This document shows positions 1-8,293 of a stretch of 64,000 bases of DNA, one piece after another (position 1 is the stretch's first letter; each line of letters opens with the position of its first letter). The DNA is from Pseudomonadota bacterium. GTDB taxonomy: Bacteria; Pseudomonadota; Gammaproteobacteria; Steroidobacterales; Steroidobacteraceae. The notes under the pieces were generated by a model. It saw only the letters and a program-made list of their open reading frames with translations, made no database searches and had not been told where the DNA came from. Position numbers and translations under genes: made by a program. The DNA lies in the NCBI GenBank assembly GCA_023391815.1, contig JAEWAF010000094.1, forward strand, positions 1 through 64,000. Reading direction: 5' to 3'.

Positions 1-110
1 CACATTATTTTTACCACCCCGGGGGGGGCCAATCCCCCCCCCGCGCGGCGTTTGGCCGCTACACTCGAACGCAGCAGTCGCAACCTTTGCCGGCATGGAG
101 GGGCAGAACG
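1..110. other. Left edge with G/C homopolymer hairpin and RBS
   Basis: No gene is seen here. Bases 21-42 contain a run of eight G, a short CCAAT spacer and about ten C, which can fold into a G8/C8 hairpin. No T run follows it on either strand, so it is not a convincing terminator. It may be low-complexity or poor-quality sequence at a contig edge. GGAGGGG at 97-103 is the ribosome binding site of the gene at 111. Confidence 0.5.
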
Positions 111-1166
111 ATGACTACTGACGTGACCGTCACGCCGTGGAACAGTAAACCCACCGAGAAGAATCCCGACGCGCATCTGCACGACTGTCTGTGGGAGATC
201 GCGATGGAGCAGGCGGTGCTCGATCGCATGAAGAAAACCGGTGAGGACTTCGGCACGGCGACCAAGAAAGTCACGCCCCGGGAGCACATGAAGCAGCTGG
301 ACATCGTGTGCCAGGACAACGGCTTTCGCAAATTCGGCAGCAACGGCTCGGGGCGCGATCCCAATCTGGTTCTGGACGGCGAGCAGATCAAGGTGCGGAT
401 CGATCCGGCCTCGCTTATGAAGAGCGCGCCCGGCGTGGATACCAATCCGGTCACCAATGCGTACACCAAGGCCGTGCAGAGCGAGACCGGGCAAGGACCG
501 GATCTGCAGAAGAAAGAGCAGCTCGATCAGTGGCTGCAAACGGTGCCGGGCTTCGACAAGCGTTCTGAGAACGAGCGTATCTCGCTGATCGAGGCTTATG
601 GCCGCAACGGCGATCGCACCAAGCTGGCGCAACTGGCCAACAACAATGATTTCAAAGCGCTCGATGAAGCGACCCGCATACGCTTGTTGAAGTTATACGG
701 TGACGACAACCAGTCGCAGAGCACGGCGAAAATCGACGAGCTGCTCGGCAAGCCGGGCGAAGCGACCCAGAAGAAACTGAAGCTGATCGGCAGCGAGGGC
801 TACGCGGTGCTCACACCCGATCAGCAGAAAAGGCTGCTCGAACGCTACGATCAGGACAAACACTTCGCGGCTGCGCTCGATAAGATCATCACGCAGAACA
901 ATTTCACCGAGAAGAGCGCGGCCGCCGAGGCACATGCGCTGGATATTCTGTATCGCTACGCGGGCCGCAAGGGCAGTGGCTACGGATATCGGACAGAGAA
1001 GGAAAAGACACCGGTGCTGGTCGGGCTGTACGACCGCGTGCTGGCGAAGCCCGAGTTCAAGCTGGAGGAGAACGGCGGCTCCGGCAAACCCGAGACCAAG
1101 GATCAAAGCGACAGGATCGAGAACTTCGTCAAGGACGAGATGTTCGAGATCACCAAGGACTACTGA
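111..1166 (+). CDS. Hypothetical protein with LysM-like segment, T3SS-associated
   Basis: A 351-residue soluble protein with no signal peptide or membrane helix. ATG 111 is chosen because GGAGGGG lies 7 bases upstream; an in-frame TTG at 87 has no such site. Residues about 59-97 read like a LysM repeat: a short helix and then the pattern DPNLVLDGEQIKV, close to the usual NPDLIYPGQ end of LysM. Residues about 140-300 are built of loosely repeated helical units of the form L-x2-L followed by (R/K)LL-x2-Y (for example LTPDQQKRLLERY). It lies directly upstream of the T3SS operon on the same strand, so a role as secreted substrate or peptidoglycan-interacting accessory protein is possible. This is inference; the family is not recognised. 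Confidence 0.55.
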   Translation: MTTDVTVTPWNSKPTEKNPDAHLHDCLWEIAMEQAVLDRMKKTGEDFGTATKKVTPREHMKQLDIVCQDNGFRKFGSNGSGRDPNLVLDGEQIKVRIDPASLMKSAPGVDTNPVTNAYTKAVQSETGQGPDLQKKEQLDQWLQTVPGFDKRSENERISLIEAYGRNGDRTKLAQLANNNDFKALDEATRIRLLKLYGDDNQSQSTAKIDELLGKPGEATQKKLKLIGSEGYAVLTPDQQKRLLERYDQDKHFAAALDKIITQNNFTEKSAAAEAHALDILYRYAGRKGSGYGYRTEKEKTPVLVGLYDRVLAKPEFKLEENGGSGKPETKDQSDRIENFVKDEMFEITKDY

Positions 1167-1240
1167 CGTGAGGTGAAGCGCGGCGGGCCGCGTCATTGAA
1201 ACTGAGCGATGGATGGCATCGCCAGGTTTCAGGGGCTGTC

Positions 1241-2077
1241 ATGAAAGACTGTCCGCGCTGCGCCTCGACGCAGGCTTGGGTTCTGGGCGATGGACGCTGC
1301 AAATGCCGGGCTTGCGGCCGGCGTTACAGTTGGACCTCGGCATGGGATTCGGCGCGCCTGAGCGAGCAAGCGAAGCATGCGTTGCTCGATGCATTCGTAC
1401 GTGGCGTACCGGCCGCTCAGTCCTCGGTGGTCGATGCATGCGCCGACAGTCGCGAGCGGTTCTATCGACTGATTCGCGCTTGTTGCGCTCATTATGAACG
1501 GCCGGCGCGCGACGCTCTCGCGATCGTGCAATGTCCGATGGCAAACACGCGATCGGCGATGCGCGGCTGGTCGACGAGCCAACAAGTGATCGTGCTCGGC
1601 ATCGCTGAACGCAACGGCAACGTTCGGATCGCCGCGCCGTCCGGCGACATACTCGACACATTGCCGATGTTACGGGAGCGCACGGCGGTCGGCGGTGTCG
1701 TTCAGGTAAGCAGTACGCAGGCATATGCATGCCTGCAAATACAAGGCGAATACGTCAGCGTGCCGCGAACCACGCGGGCTCCGCTCGGGTCGAGGCCGGC
1801 GCAGGAGTTCTGGCATCACGCGCGCGTGCATCTGCAGAGGTTTCGCAAGATTCCGCTGAAGTTTTTCCCGTTGTATCTCGCCGAAACCTGTCTGCGTTTC
1901 AACCATCGCGACCAGGACCTGCGCACGCTGCTGCGAGAGATGATGAACAGCACCTCGAGCGGTGACGTGAAGCTGTTGCTCAGAGGCGAGAGCGCCAATC
2001 CCACAGTCCGATTCCATCGGGCTGAGAGTGTCTTTCACTCCGCGACGTGCGGCGCGTCGCAGTCGGGTGCGTCATAG
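1241..2077 (+). CDS. IS1595-type transposase-like protein without catalytic residues
   Basis: A 278-residue protein. The start at ATG 1241 has AGGGG upstream; a TTG at 1196 would add 15 residues. The N-terminus is a zinc ribbon with C4/C7 and C22/C25, as in IS1595-family (ISXO2-like) transposases, followed by a helical HTH-like part. Residues 115-225 follow the DDE domain: a VLGIAERNG strand, then an EFWHHARVHLQRFRKIP segment matching the ISXO2 pattern FW-x-LLKR, and a final Y-L-x5-RFNHR motif. The acidic residues expected for catalysis appear replaced: VQC near 96-98 where VDE is usual, VSS near 156-158 where YTD is usual, and Q188 for the Glu before FW. No terminal inverted repeats are seen. 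It is an intact frame directly upstream of sctD, so a domesticated DNA-binding role is more likely than a decaying IS. Confidence 0.6.
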   Translation: MKDCPRCASTQAWVLGDGRCKCRACGRRYSWTSAWDSARLSEQAKHALLDAFVRGVPAAQSSVVDACADSRERFYRLIRACCAHYERPARDALAIVQCPMANTRSAMRGWSTSQQVIVLGIAERNGNVRIAAPSGDILDTLPMLRERTAVGGVVQVSSTQAYACLQIQGEYVSVPRTTRAPLGSRPAQEFWHHARVHLQRFRKIPLKFFPLYLAETCLRFNHRDQDLRTLLREMMNSTSSGDVKLLLRGESANPTVRFHRAESVFHSATCGASQSGAS

Positions 2078-2143
2078 TCAATGCCATCGCAGCTACGGCA
2101 CAGAGAATAGACGGGAGGCACGGCCCGCGGCGCCGGACAGAAT

Positions 2144-3250
2144 ATGAAGAGGCAACTACGCATCCTGAGCGGCTTGCATCGTGGCGCCGAGGTGTCCCTG
2201 GGGCGCGAGGAACGTTGCGTGATCGGCTCGAGTGCCGAGTGTTCGGTTGTGCTGTTCGATGCTGGCGTTGCCTCACGACATTGCGTCGTGCAATCCGATG
2301 CGTTCGGCTTGTCGTGCCGCGCGCTCGAAGCACCTGTGATCGTCGGCGATCGCGAGGTTGCGCCCGGCGAAGTCACCAGGCTCGAAGAGCTCGAGCCTAT
2401 TCGCTGCGGACAGGCCGTGCTCGGAGTGAGCGTGGAGAATGCGGATTGGTCCGCGGCTGAACGCGCGCTACAGAGCTCGAAGCCGATACCGTTGCGAGCG
2501 GTTCGTTCGCTGCGCCAACTCAATCCTTACGCGCTGTTTGCGACCGTTTTGTTTGGCATCACTTGTGTGATCGGGCTGGCGTACGCGGCGCTTTCGGATC
2601 GTCCTTATGAGCTGACACCCGATCGAATCGCAGCGGCTCGCACTTGGTTGAAGAGCATCGCGCCCGAAGGCAGCGAGCTGACGATCGGCGCGGACACGCA
2701 GCCAGGGCAGCAGTTGTTACTCACTGGCTACGTGCATAACGAGCGCCAGTTGGAGACTCTGCTCGCTGCGAGCCGCCGCTCGACGTTCGCTCCACGCGTG
2801 GAAGTGTATTCGATTGAAGCTATGACCGCGGCGATGGATCGGCTGTCTCGATTGGCGCAGCTGCCTTGTCAGCCGCGCTATGAGGGGGCAGGTCAGCTGG
2901 CCTGCGCTGAAGCCGTCCCAAGCGATGCGGTCGCAACGAAGCTGCGCCTGGTGGCCCGTGACGTGCCTGGCCTGCGAGCGCTGAACGTGTCAGTGCTGCC
3001 GCCACCGGTGGTGGCCGCGGCACCACCGCCGCCCGCGCCACCGAGCGATGCGGCCCGGCTCACCAAGAAATTCTCGGTGCTGATCTGGCGGAATCAACGC
3101 TATCTCATCGGGCAGTACGGCGAGCGCTACAAGGAAGGCGAGGAGTTCGACGGCTTCAACATCAGGCGCATCGGGGTCGACAAGATTCTGTTCGAACGCG
3201 ATGGACGCGAGTTCGAGTTCTACGTCGCTGCGCTGAGGTTGCCGCAATGA
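2144..3250 (+). CDS. sctD: T3SS inner-membrane ring protein SctD
   Basis: A 368-residue bitopic protein of the YscD/HrpQ type, forming with SctJ the inner-membrane ring of the injectisome. Residues 1-100 are a cytosolic FHA-like domain, one membrane helix spans about 127-150, and the rest is periplasmic with a Pro/Ala-rich linker near 285-300. The last 55 residues (YLIGQYGERYKEG onward) resemble the small HR-like module seen in GspC/PilP proteins. The stop overlaps the ATG of the next gene (ATGA), so it is translationally coupled to the needle-chaperone gene. Position and topology carry this call more than sequence identity. Confidence 0.8.
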   Translation: MKRQLRILSGLHRGAEVSLGREERCVIGSSAECSVVLFDAGVASRHCVVQSDAFGLSCRALEAPVIVGDREVAPGEVTRLEELEPIRCGQAVLGVSVENADWSAAERALQSSKPIPLRAVRSLRQLNPYALFATVLFGITCVIGLAYAALSDRPYELTPDRIAAARTWLKSIAPEGSELTIGADTQPGQQLLLTGYVHNERQLETLLAASRRSTFAPRVEVYSIEAMTAAMDRLSRLAQLPCQPRYEGAGQLACAEAVPSDAVATKLRLVARDVPGLRALNVSVLPPPVVAAAPPPPAPPSDAARLTKKFSVLIWRNQRYLIGQYGERYKEGEEFDGFNIRRIGVDKILFERDGREFEFYVAALRLPQ

Positions 3251-3501
3251 GCGACGCACTCGATGTGGTGATTCCCGAGGGCGTGCCCTTAGGCGTGCTC
3301 GCATCAGCCTTGCAAGCGGATCAGACCGGCGCGGTGAAACGGGAGCTGATCGAGCTGTTCGACGGCGCTGGCACCGATGCACGACGACGCTTGCACGAAC
3401 CGTTGATGCCCCAGGATCACGATAGGACGGCGGCGTTGGCGCAGGCGGCGAGCGAGTGCGCGGAGGTAATCGACGCGGTTTGGAATGCGTTGCATCCATG
3501 A
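3247..3501 (+). CDS. Putative T3SS needle chaperone, YscE-like
   Basis: An 84-residue soluble, mainly helical protein. It sits between sctD and the needle gene, which is the position of yscE in Yersinia, where YscE and YscG keep the needle subunit YscF soluble. Its size and the two-helix prediction (about 30-45 and 60-82) fit that family, but no residue signature is diagnostic. Its ATG overlaps the sctD stop. The call rests on position, size and the YscG-like gene two places downstream. Confidence 0.5.
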   Translation: MSDALDVVIPEGVPLGVLASALQADQTGAVKRELIELFDGAGTDARRRLHEPLMPQDHDRTAALAQAASECAEVIDAVWNALHP

Positions 3502-3608
3502 GCGGATGCGGCCGGATTACGCAGGGATGGCGATGGAAACGGATTTCCGGCGAATTGGATGAGATGTTCAGTGGCGATAACGACGGTAACTATTTCGAGG
3601 AGAGCACC

Positions 3609-3827
3609 ATGGCTGTGAATCTAGACGGATTGGCCGGCGCGGTCGGCGGGGCGGAAAACGCGGCGAGCAGCGCTGTGAACGGCCTCGGCCCGAATTCCAC
3701 GGCGGCGCAGCTGACGCAGGCCAGCTTGAAGATGAATCAGTACCAGATCGTCGCGACCGCGGTCAGCGCCATCATCAAGGCGGATTCCGAAGCGAAGTCG
3801 GCACCCGCACGCGCCATTTCGCGCTGA
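3609..3827 (+). CDS. sctF: T3SS needle filament subunit SctF
   Basis: A 72-residue protein of the YscF/PrgI/EscF type, which polymerises into the extracellular needle. The pattern PNSTAAQLTQASLKMNQY followed by an amphipathic C-terminal helix matches the needle signature (P-x2-P/T-A-x-L-x2-hQ then a N/Y-rich helix). The start at ATG 3609 is supported by GAGGAGAG at 3597-3604; an open frame extends upstream but the RBS argues against using it. The 107-base gap before it is the longest in the front half of the operon and could hold an internal promoter, useful for a subunit needed in many copies. Confidence 0.75.
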   Translation: MAVNLDGLAGAVGGAENAASSAVNGLGPNSTAAQLTQASLKMNQYQIVATAVSAIIKADSEAKSAPARAISR

Positions 3828-3834
3828 GCCGCGC

Positions 3835-4326
3835 ATGTCGAATCGAGACTTCGAGCAAGCCGGGCCGCGTCGACGCAAAGCGCCGGACGCGGCGTTGCTC
3901 GAACGTCTTGCCGAGACCGGTTTTCTGGCCACGGAGTTCGGCCTGCATCGGCAGGCCGAGCTGATCTTCTCCTGCCTGGTGCGGCTCAAGCCGGGCAAGC
4001 CCTCGCCGCACATCGCGCTCGCGATGGTCCAGGCACGGCGGGGTCGCATGGAGCCGGCGATCGCTTCGCTGCGCGAAGTGATCGACAGACATCCGGATTC
4101 GGAGCTGGCGAGGGCGGTGCTGGGCACGATGCTCGTGCATATAGGCGATCCCGAGGGCCGCGAATTGTTGGAAGGAGTGATCGCCCGTGACGTCGATGCC
4201 GACGCGGTCGGTGTGGCAGCGAGCTGCGTCGATCAGGCCAACGTCAGGGCTCAAACCAGTGCGCCCATAGCGGCGGTTGCATCGGGACCGGTCGAGTATT
4301 TCCGTCACTACAACGTTCGAGCTTAG
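3835..4326 (+). CDS. T3SS TPR protein, YscG/HrpB1-like
   Basis: A 163-residue helical protein with two or three TPR-like units between residues 20 and 120 (for example AELIFSCLVRLKPGKPSPHIALAM-type spacing and HPDSELARAVLGTML). YscG of Yersinia is a TPR-fold co-chaperone of the needle subunit, and HrpB1/HrpK proteins of Hrp systems share this size and fold. It begins 7 bases after sctF, as yscG follows yscF. The assignment to YscG or HrpB1 cannot be settled by eye. Confidence 0.6.
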   Translation: MSNRDFEQAGPRRRKAPDAALLERLAETGFLATEFGLHRQAELIFSCLVRLKPGKPSPHIALAMVQARRGRMEPAIASLREVIDRHPDSELARAVLGTMLVHIGDPEGRELLEGVIARDVDADAVGVAASCVDQANVRAQTSAPIAAVASGPVEYFRHYNVRA

Positions 4327-4350
4327 CCGGAGCGATAGGGAGAGACGAAC

Positions 4351-4740
4351 ATGGCGAACCATCTCGCACCGAACGCGCTGACATTTTCTCCGCAGACAGC
4401 GCGGGAGAGCCTAACTGTCGAACGCTTGCCGGCGGCGCCCGGCGCCGCGCAGAAGTTCGAGATGCTCATGTACGCACCGAGCAAGGCGGGCACGGCCGCG
4501 GCCAGTACGAATCCGCTGGTGCGGGCCGGCCTGCATAACTATGTCGAGGGACTGTCGCGTCGTTGGGAGGCCGGGCAAGCCTCGCTCAAGCGCATGATGG
4601 ACGCGGGTCAGTACACCTCGAAGGAGCTGATCCAGACCCAGATTCAGATGATCAATTGCGCGCTGGATGTGGAGGTGTCGTCCAAGTGCGCGTCGATGTT
4701 CGAGAACGGCGTGCAGACGCTCGTTCAGCGCGGCGGCTGA
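4351..4740 (+). CDS. sctI: T3SS inner rod protein SctI
   Basis: A 129-residue early substrate of the YscI/HrpB2 family, which makes the inner rod or needle adapter on the export gate. The C-terminal half (about 80-128) has the amphipathic helix typical of the family, with TSKELIQTQIQMINCALDVEV matching the conserved L-(L/I)-x-Q-x3-(Q/M)-x3-(V/L)-(E/D)-(V/L) run. GGGAGAG lies 8 bases before the ATG. It sits between the chaperone gene and sctJ, the usual place. Confidence 0.8.
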   Translation: MANHLAPNALTFSPQTARESLTVERLPAAPGAAQKFEMLMYAPSKAGTAAASTNPLVRAGLHNYVEGLSRRWEAGQASLKRMMDAGQYTSKELIQTQIQMINCALDVEVSSKCASMFENGVQTLVQRGG

Positions 4741-4743
4741 ACC

Positions 4744-5577
4744 ATGCGGCCGATCACTGGCATGCAACGCGTCTGCCTGGTGCTGCTGCTCACGCTCACG
4801 ATGGCCGGCTGCAAACAGGCGATTTACACCCGCCTGACGGAGCCCGAAGCAAACGATGTGCTGTTGACCTTGATCAAAGGCGGCGTCGATGCGCAGAAGC
4901 GCGCCAGCGAAGAAGGAACATTCAGCGTATGGGTGCCGCAAGCGGAGATCGCGACGGCGATCGAACTGCTGCGCGCCGACGCTCAACCCTCCGAGCACTA
5001 CAGCAACCTGGGGGAAGTCTTCGCCCGCAATAGTCTGGTGTCCTCGCCCACCGAGGAACGCATTCGCTTCATCTATGGTCTTCAGCAGGAGCTCGCGAAG
5101 ACGCTGTCGCAAATCGATGGAGTGCTGGTGGCCCGAGTGCACATCGTGGTGCCGGCGAGCGATCCCTTCGATGCGAATGTGAAGCCGTCGTCGGCGTCGG
5201 TGTTTCTCAAGCATCGGGCAGATATCAACATGCAGCTGGTCGTGCCGGCGGTGAAAGACCTGGTCGTTCGCAGCGTGGAGGGAGTGAGCGCCGACACGGT
5301 CGCGGTAAGTTTGTTTCCGGCTCGAGCGACCATCACACCTCCGGCGCAAGTGCCGGTCACGCGATTCTTCGGCGCGCTCGTGGCGTCGCGCAGTGTCGCC
5401 ATGCTGTGGGTCATCTTCGTCGTGCCTTGGGTGTTGGTCGCGGTGCTGATCGTGATGTTCCTGCATGCGGCTGGCGTTCGCGATGCCGTCACACGGTGGA
5501 TCGAGAAGCGCCGTGCTCGCAATGCCAGCGATCTTGAACCCGAACTGGAGTTGCCCAGTGGACGCCGCGCCGCTTGA
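4744..5577 (+). CDS. sctJ: T3SS inner-membrane ring lipoprotein SctJ
   Basis: A 277-residue lipoprotein of the YscJ/PrgK/HrcJ family. The lipobox TMAGC places the acylated cysteine at 23. The periplasmic part carries the two ring-building motifs of the family, with clear matches such as L(T)EPEANDVL, SSPTEERIRF and VLVARVHIVVP. A transmembrane helix lies at about 215-243 and ends in a short basic cytosolic tail, as in YscJ. It forms the inner ring with SctD. The gene starts 3 bases after sctI and its end overlaps the sctK start by 20 bases. Confidence 0.93.
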   Translation: MRPITGMQRVCLVLLLTLTMAGCKQAIYTRLTEPEANDVLLTLIKGGVDAQKRASEEGTFSVWVPQAEIATAIELLRADAQPSEHYSNLGEVFARNSLVSSPTEERIRFIYGLQQELAKTLSQIDGVLVARVHIVVPASDPFDANVKPSSASVFLKHRADINMQLVVPAVKDLVVRSVEGVSADTVAVSLFPARATITPPAQVPVTRFFGALVASRSVAMLWVIFVVPWVLVAVLIVMFLHAAGVRDAVTRWIEKRRARNASDLEPELELPSGRRAA

Positions 5578-6307
5578 CAACGCGGCGAGCGCCGCCGAGG
5601 CGAACGGTGCGGAGCGGCTGCTCGATCTGCAGCTGGCTTTCAATTTATATCCCGCGTGGTACGCACACCCGAGCTGGCTCGCCACGCTGGGAGATGCGAC
5701 CACGATGGCGGAGGAATACTGCGAGTTGCGGAGCTCGCCGCAGTGGATTCGCGCCGTGTCGAGCGCGCTATTGCGTAGCGGACAATTACATCAACATTTC
5801 GATTGTGATTTTTTCGATCCCGCCAAGCGGCTGGCGCTCATCGATGCCGGCACGCTCATCCGGCTCGCCGGACTGGTATCCGCGACGTTGCTCCGAGAGC
5901 GGCTGAGGCGAGCGGTGACTCATGCCGAGGTGCGCGCCATTCAACAGTGCATGGGTGAAGAGGCGCACGCATTCGCCGTTCGCTGGCAGGGCTTGCTGCC
6001 CATGGTCGCGCCGATCATCGACAATCACGGCTGGCCGCGCCCGGAGATCTGGGAAAAAAACAGCGTCGAACTGTTGTTGTCGGCGCTGCCGGGGCACGCG
6101 ATCGGTGTGCTTGGCCGATTGCACATGAAGTTTCCCATCGACTGGCTCGAACCGCGGCGTCGTCTGGTCGAGCCGCAACGGGTCGGGCTGACCCGCCTCA
6201 TCATCGCAGTGTTATTGCAGGCCGGGACGCCGTGGAACTGGTTGTTCGCGCCCGATATCACATCGATTCAATTCACCGAAGCGGCCAACGGAGCATGCGC
6301 ATGCTGA
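5558..6307 (+). CDS. sctK: T3SS sorting-platform protein SctK
   Basis: A 249-residue cytosolic protein of the YscK/HrpD/OrgA type, which links the SctQ-SctL-SctN sorting platform to SctD. GTG 5558 is chosen because GGAG ends 7 bases before it, inside the end of sctJ; a longer in-frame start at 5465 would overlap sctJ by over 100 bases. Sequence is poorly conserved in this family; helix-rich composition, length, and the place between sctJ and sctL support the call. Confidence 0.75.
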   Translation: MDAAPLDNAASAAEANGAERLLDLQLAFNLYPAWYAHPSWLATLGDATTMAEEYCELRSSPQWIRAVSSALLRSGQLHQHFDCDFFDPAKRLALIDAGTLIRLAGLVSATLLRERLRRAVTHAEVRAIQQCMGEEAHAFAVRWQGLLPMVAPIIDNHGWPRPEIWEKNSVELLLSALPGHAIGVLGRLHMKFPIDWLEPRRRLVEPQRVGLTRLIIAVLLQAGTPWNWLFAPDITSIQFTEAANGACAC

Positions 6308-6948
6308 CACTGCCGGTCATGGTGGATGTTCACAAGCTCGCGGCGGCGACGGGACCGGTCGTCAAGCGAGCCGATTTTGCCGCGCTGGTGGAGGCCCGCG
6401 AGTTAGTGGCAGCCGCACGGCGGCATGCCGATGCGCTCAAGGCACAGATGCAGCAAGAGATCGAGGTGGCGCGTGTGGCGGGGTACGAAGCAGGCGTCCA
6501 GCAAGGAAGGGCGGATATCGCCGCCAGTGTCGCCGGCACCGTCGCCGAAATGGAAAGCGCGTTCAATCGCCTCGAGCTTCGCATCGTCAACACGGTGATG
6601 GGCGGCTTGCAACAGGTGCTCGGCCGATTGGATCAACGCACGGTCATGGAGCAACTGGTTCGCCGCGTACTGAACGAAGCGCGCGATCGCAAACAGCTCA
6701 GACTGCGTGTGGCGTCCGCTGAGTACGACGATGTGAATCGATGGCTGGGCACGGTGATCAAGGAGTATCCGGACATCGACTTCATCGATGTCGTGAAGGA
6801 CCCGCAAGCCCGCATCGGCACCTGCGTTCTGGAAAGCGAGTTCGGTGCCATCGATGCGAGCCTGGACGTGCAACTCGCCGCGGTTCGCCGGGGGTTGATG
6901 AATGCCTTCGTCGACAAGCGCGTCGCGGCCGCGGCGGCTCGGGATTGA
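6301..6948 (+). CDS. sctL: T3SS ATPase regulator SctL
   Basis: A 215-residue stator protein of the YscL/HrpE/FliH family that binds and restrains the ATPase SctN and connects it to SctQ. A long helical coiled coil occupies about 45-110 (A/E/Q/R-rich), followed by the globular C-terminal domain with LRLRVASAEYDDV and IGTCVLESEFGAIDASLD, the latter being the typical G-x-C-x(2)-ES-x3-G-x-I-D-(A/S) motif. ATG 6301 has GGAG 7 bases upstream; ATG 6295 is an alternative. It overlaps sctK by 7 bases. Confidence 0.9.
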   Translation: MLTLPVMVDVHKLAAATGPVVKRADFAALVEARELVAAARRHADALKAQMQQEIEVARVAGYEAGVQQGRADIAASVAGTVAEMESAFNRLELRIVNTVMGGLQQVLGRLDQRTVMEQLVRRVLNEARDRKQLRLRVASAEYDDVNRWLGTVIKEYPDIDFIDVVKDPQARIGTCVLESEFGAIDASLDVQLAAVRRGLMNAFVDKRVAAAAARD

Positions 6949-6952
6949 TGCC

Positions 6953-8293
6953 ATGAGCACCGTGCATCGCCAGTTTCGTGGTGATTATCTGGCGGCCGCG
7001 CTCGATCATGCACTCACGAGCGTGCCGCCCATGGAAGCGCGAGGGCGAGTGCTCGATGCGGTTGGAACGCTCGTCAAGGCGACGGGACTGGCGGCGCGAG
7101 TCGGCGATCTTTGCGAGCTGCGAAATCCTGGTAACAACTGGTGCTTGCGTGCCGAAGTCATCGGTGTCTCGCGACAAGCGACATTGCTGCTTCCGTTCGG
7201 CGATCTCGATGGCATCTCGTCGCAGACCGAAGTCGTCAACCTCGGCCACACGCAATCGGTTGCGGTCGGTCCGGCGCTGCTCGGGCGCATTCTCAATGGC
7301 TTCGGCGAGCCCATCGATGGCCTCGCGCCACTGGCGGGCGCGGTCGAGTACCCAGTGCGTACAGAGGCGCCCAACGCGCTGACTCGCAAGCCCGTCAGCA
7401 GATGTTTGCAGACGGGCGTGCGAGCCATCGATGGTTTGTTGACCTGCGGTGAGGGTCAGCGCGTCGGAATCTTTGCTCCCGCGGGCGCAGGTAAGAGCAG
7501 CTTGTTGAGCATGATTGCTCGCGGCACCAGTGCCGATGTGACGGTCGTCGGTCTGATCGGCGAGCGCGGGCGGGAAGTGGGCGAATTCATCCAGGCGCTT
7601 CGGAACTCGGATAGCGCACGCAAATGTGTGTTCATCGTCGCCACGTCGGATCGGCCGGCGGTGGAACGAGCCAAGGCTGCGAACGTCGCCACGGCTGTGG
7701 CGGAATATTTCCGGGATCAGGGGCTGAGCGTGCTCCTGCTCGTCGATTCAGTGACGCGCTACGCCAGAGCCTTGCGGGAGATTGGTTTGGCAGCCGGCGA
7801 GCCGCCGACTCGACGCGGCTATCCGCCCTCGACTTTCACCGCCCTGCCTCGTTTGTTCGAGCGAGCAGGTCAGGCGGCGACCGGCGCCATTACTGCGTTC
7901 TACACGGTGCTGGTCGATGACGACGAAGGTGGCGATCCGATCGGTGAAGAAGTCCGCGCGACGTTGGACGGCCATGTGGTTCTGTCGAACAAGCTCGCGG
8001 GTGCGGGTCATTATCCCGCCGTCGATGTGCTCGCCAGCCGTAGTCGCGTGATGCGGCAGATCGCGGACCAGGCGCACCGTGAGCTGGCCGCGGACGTCGG
8101 CAATCAGCTCACCAGATACGACTCGATTCAAATGCTGGTCCAGGTCGGCGAATATCGTTCCGGCGCGGACGAAGAAGCAGACCGGGCGCTGCGGTGTCGA
8201 GACGCGCTCATGCGCTTCTTGCGACAGGACTTGTTCGAGCAGTCGACCCTGCCGGAAACAATTTTCCAGATGCGCGAGGCGTTGGACGGATGA
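6953..8293 (+). CDS. sctN: T3SS ATPase SctN
   Basis: A 446-residue F1-beta-like ATPase of the YscN/HrcN/InvC family that strips chaperones from substrates and energises export. Walker A is APAGAGKSS with K181; the GERGREVGEFI motif and Walker B LLLVDSVTRYARAL follow, and the family stretch GEPPTRRGYPPS is intact. The start ATG 6953 lies 4 bases after sctL; longer upstream in-frame starts lie within sctL. The stop overlaps the sctO ATG (ATGA). All catalytic motifs are present, so it should be active. Confidence 0.97.
   Translation: MSTVHRQFRGDYLAAALDHALTSVPPMEARGRVLDAVGTLVKATGLAARVGDLCELRNPGNNWCLRAEVIGVSRQATLLLPFGDLDGISSQTEVVNLGHTQSVAVGPALLGRILNGFGEPIDGLAPLAGAVEYPVRTEAPNALTRKPVSRCLQTGVRAIDGLLTCGEGQRVGIFAPAGAGKSSLLSMIARGTSADVTVVGLIGERGREVGEFIQALRNSDSARKCVFIVATSDRPAVERAKAANVATAVAEYFRDQGLSVLLLVDSVTRYARALREIGLAAGEPPTRRGYPPSTFTALPRLFERAGQAATGAITAFYTVLVDDDEGGDPIGEEVRATLDGHVVLSNKLAGAGHYPAVDVLASRSRVMRQIADQAHRELAADVGNQLTRYDSIQMLVQVGEYRSGADEEADRALRCRDALMRFLRQDLFEQSTLPETIFQMREALDG

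Noticed and set aside
1241..2077. An active IS1595 insertion sequence
   Set aside because: No terminal inverted repeats or target duplication seen and catalytic residues appear absent, so it is listed as a transposase-like gene only.
4411..5703. A 430-residue minus-strand frame over sctI and sctJ
   Set aside because: Opposite two clearly recognised T3SS genes; His/Arg-rich shadow.
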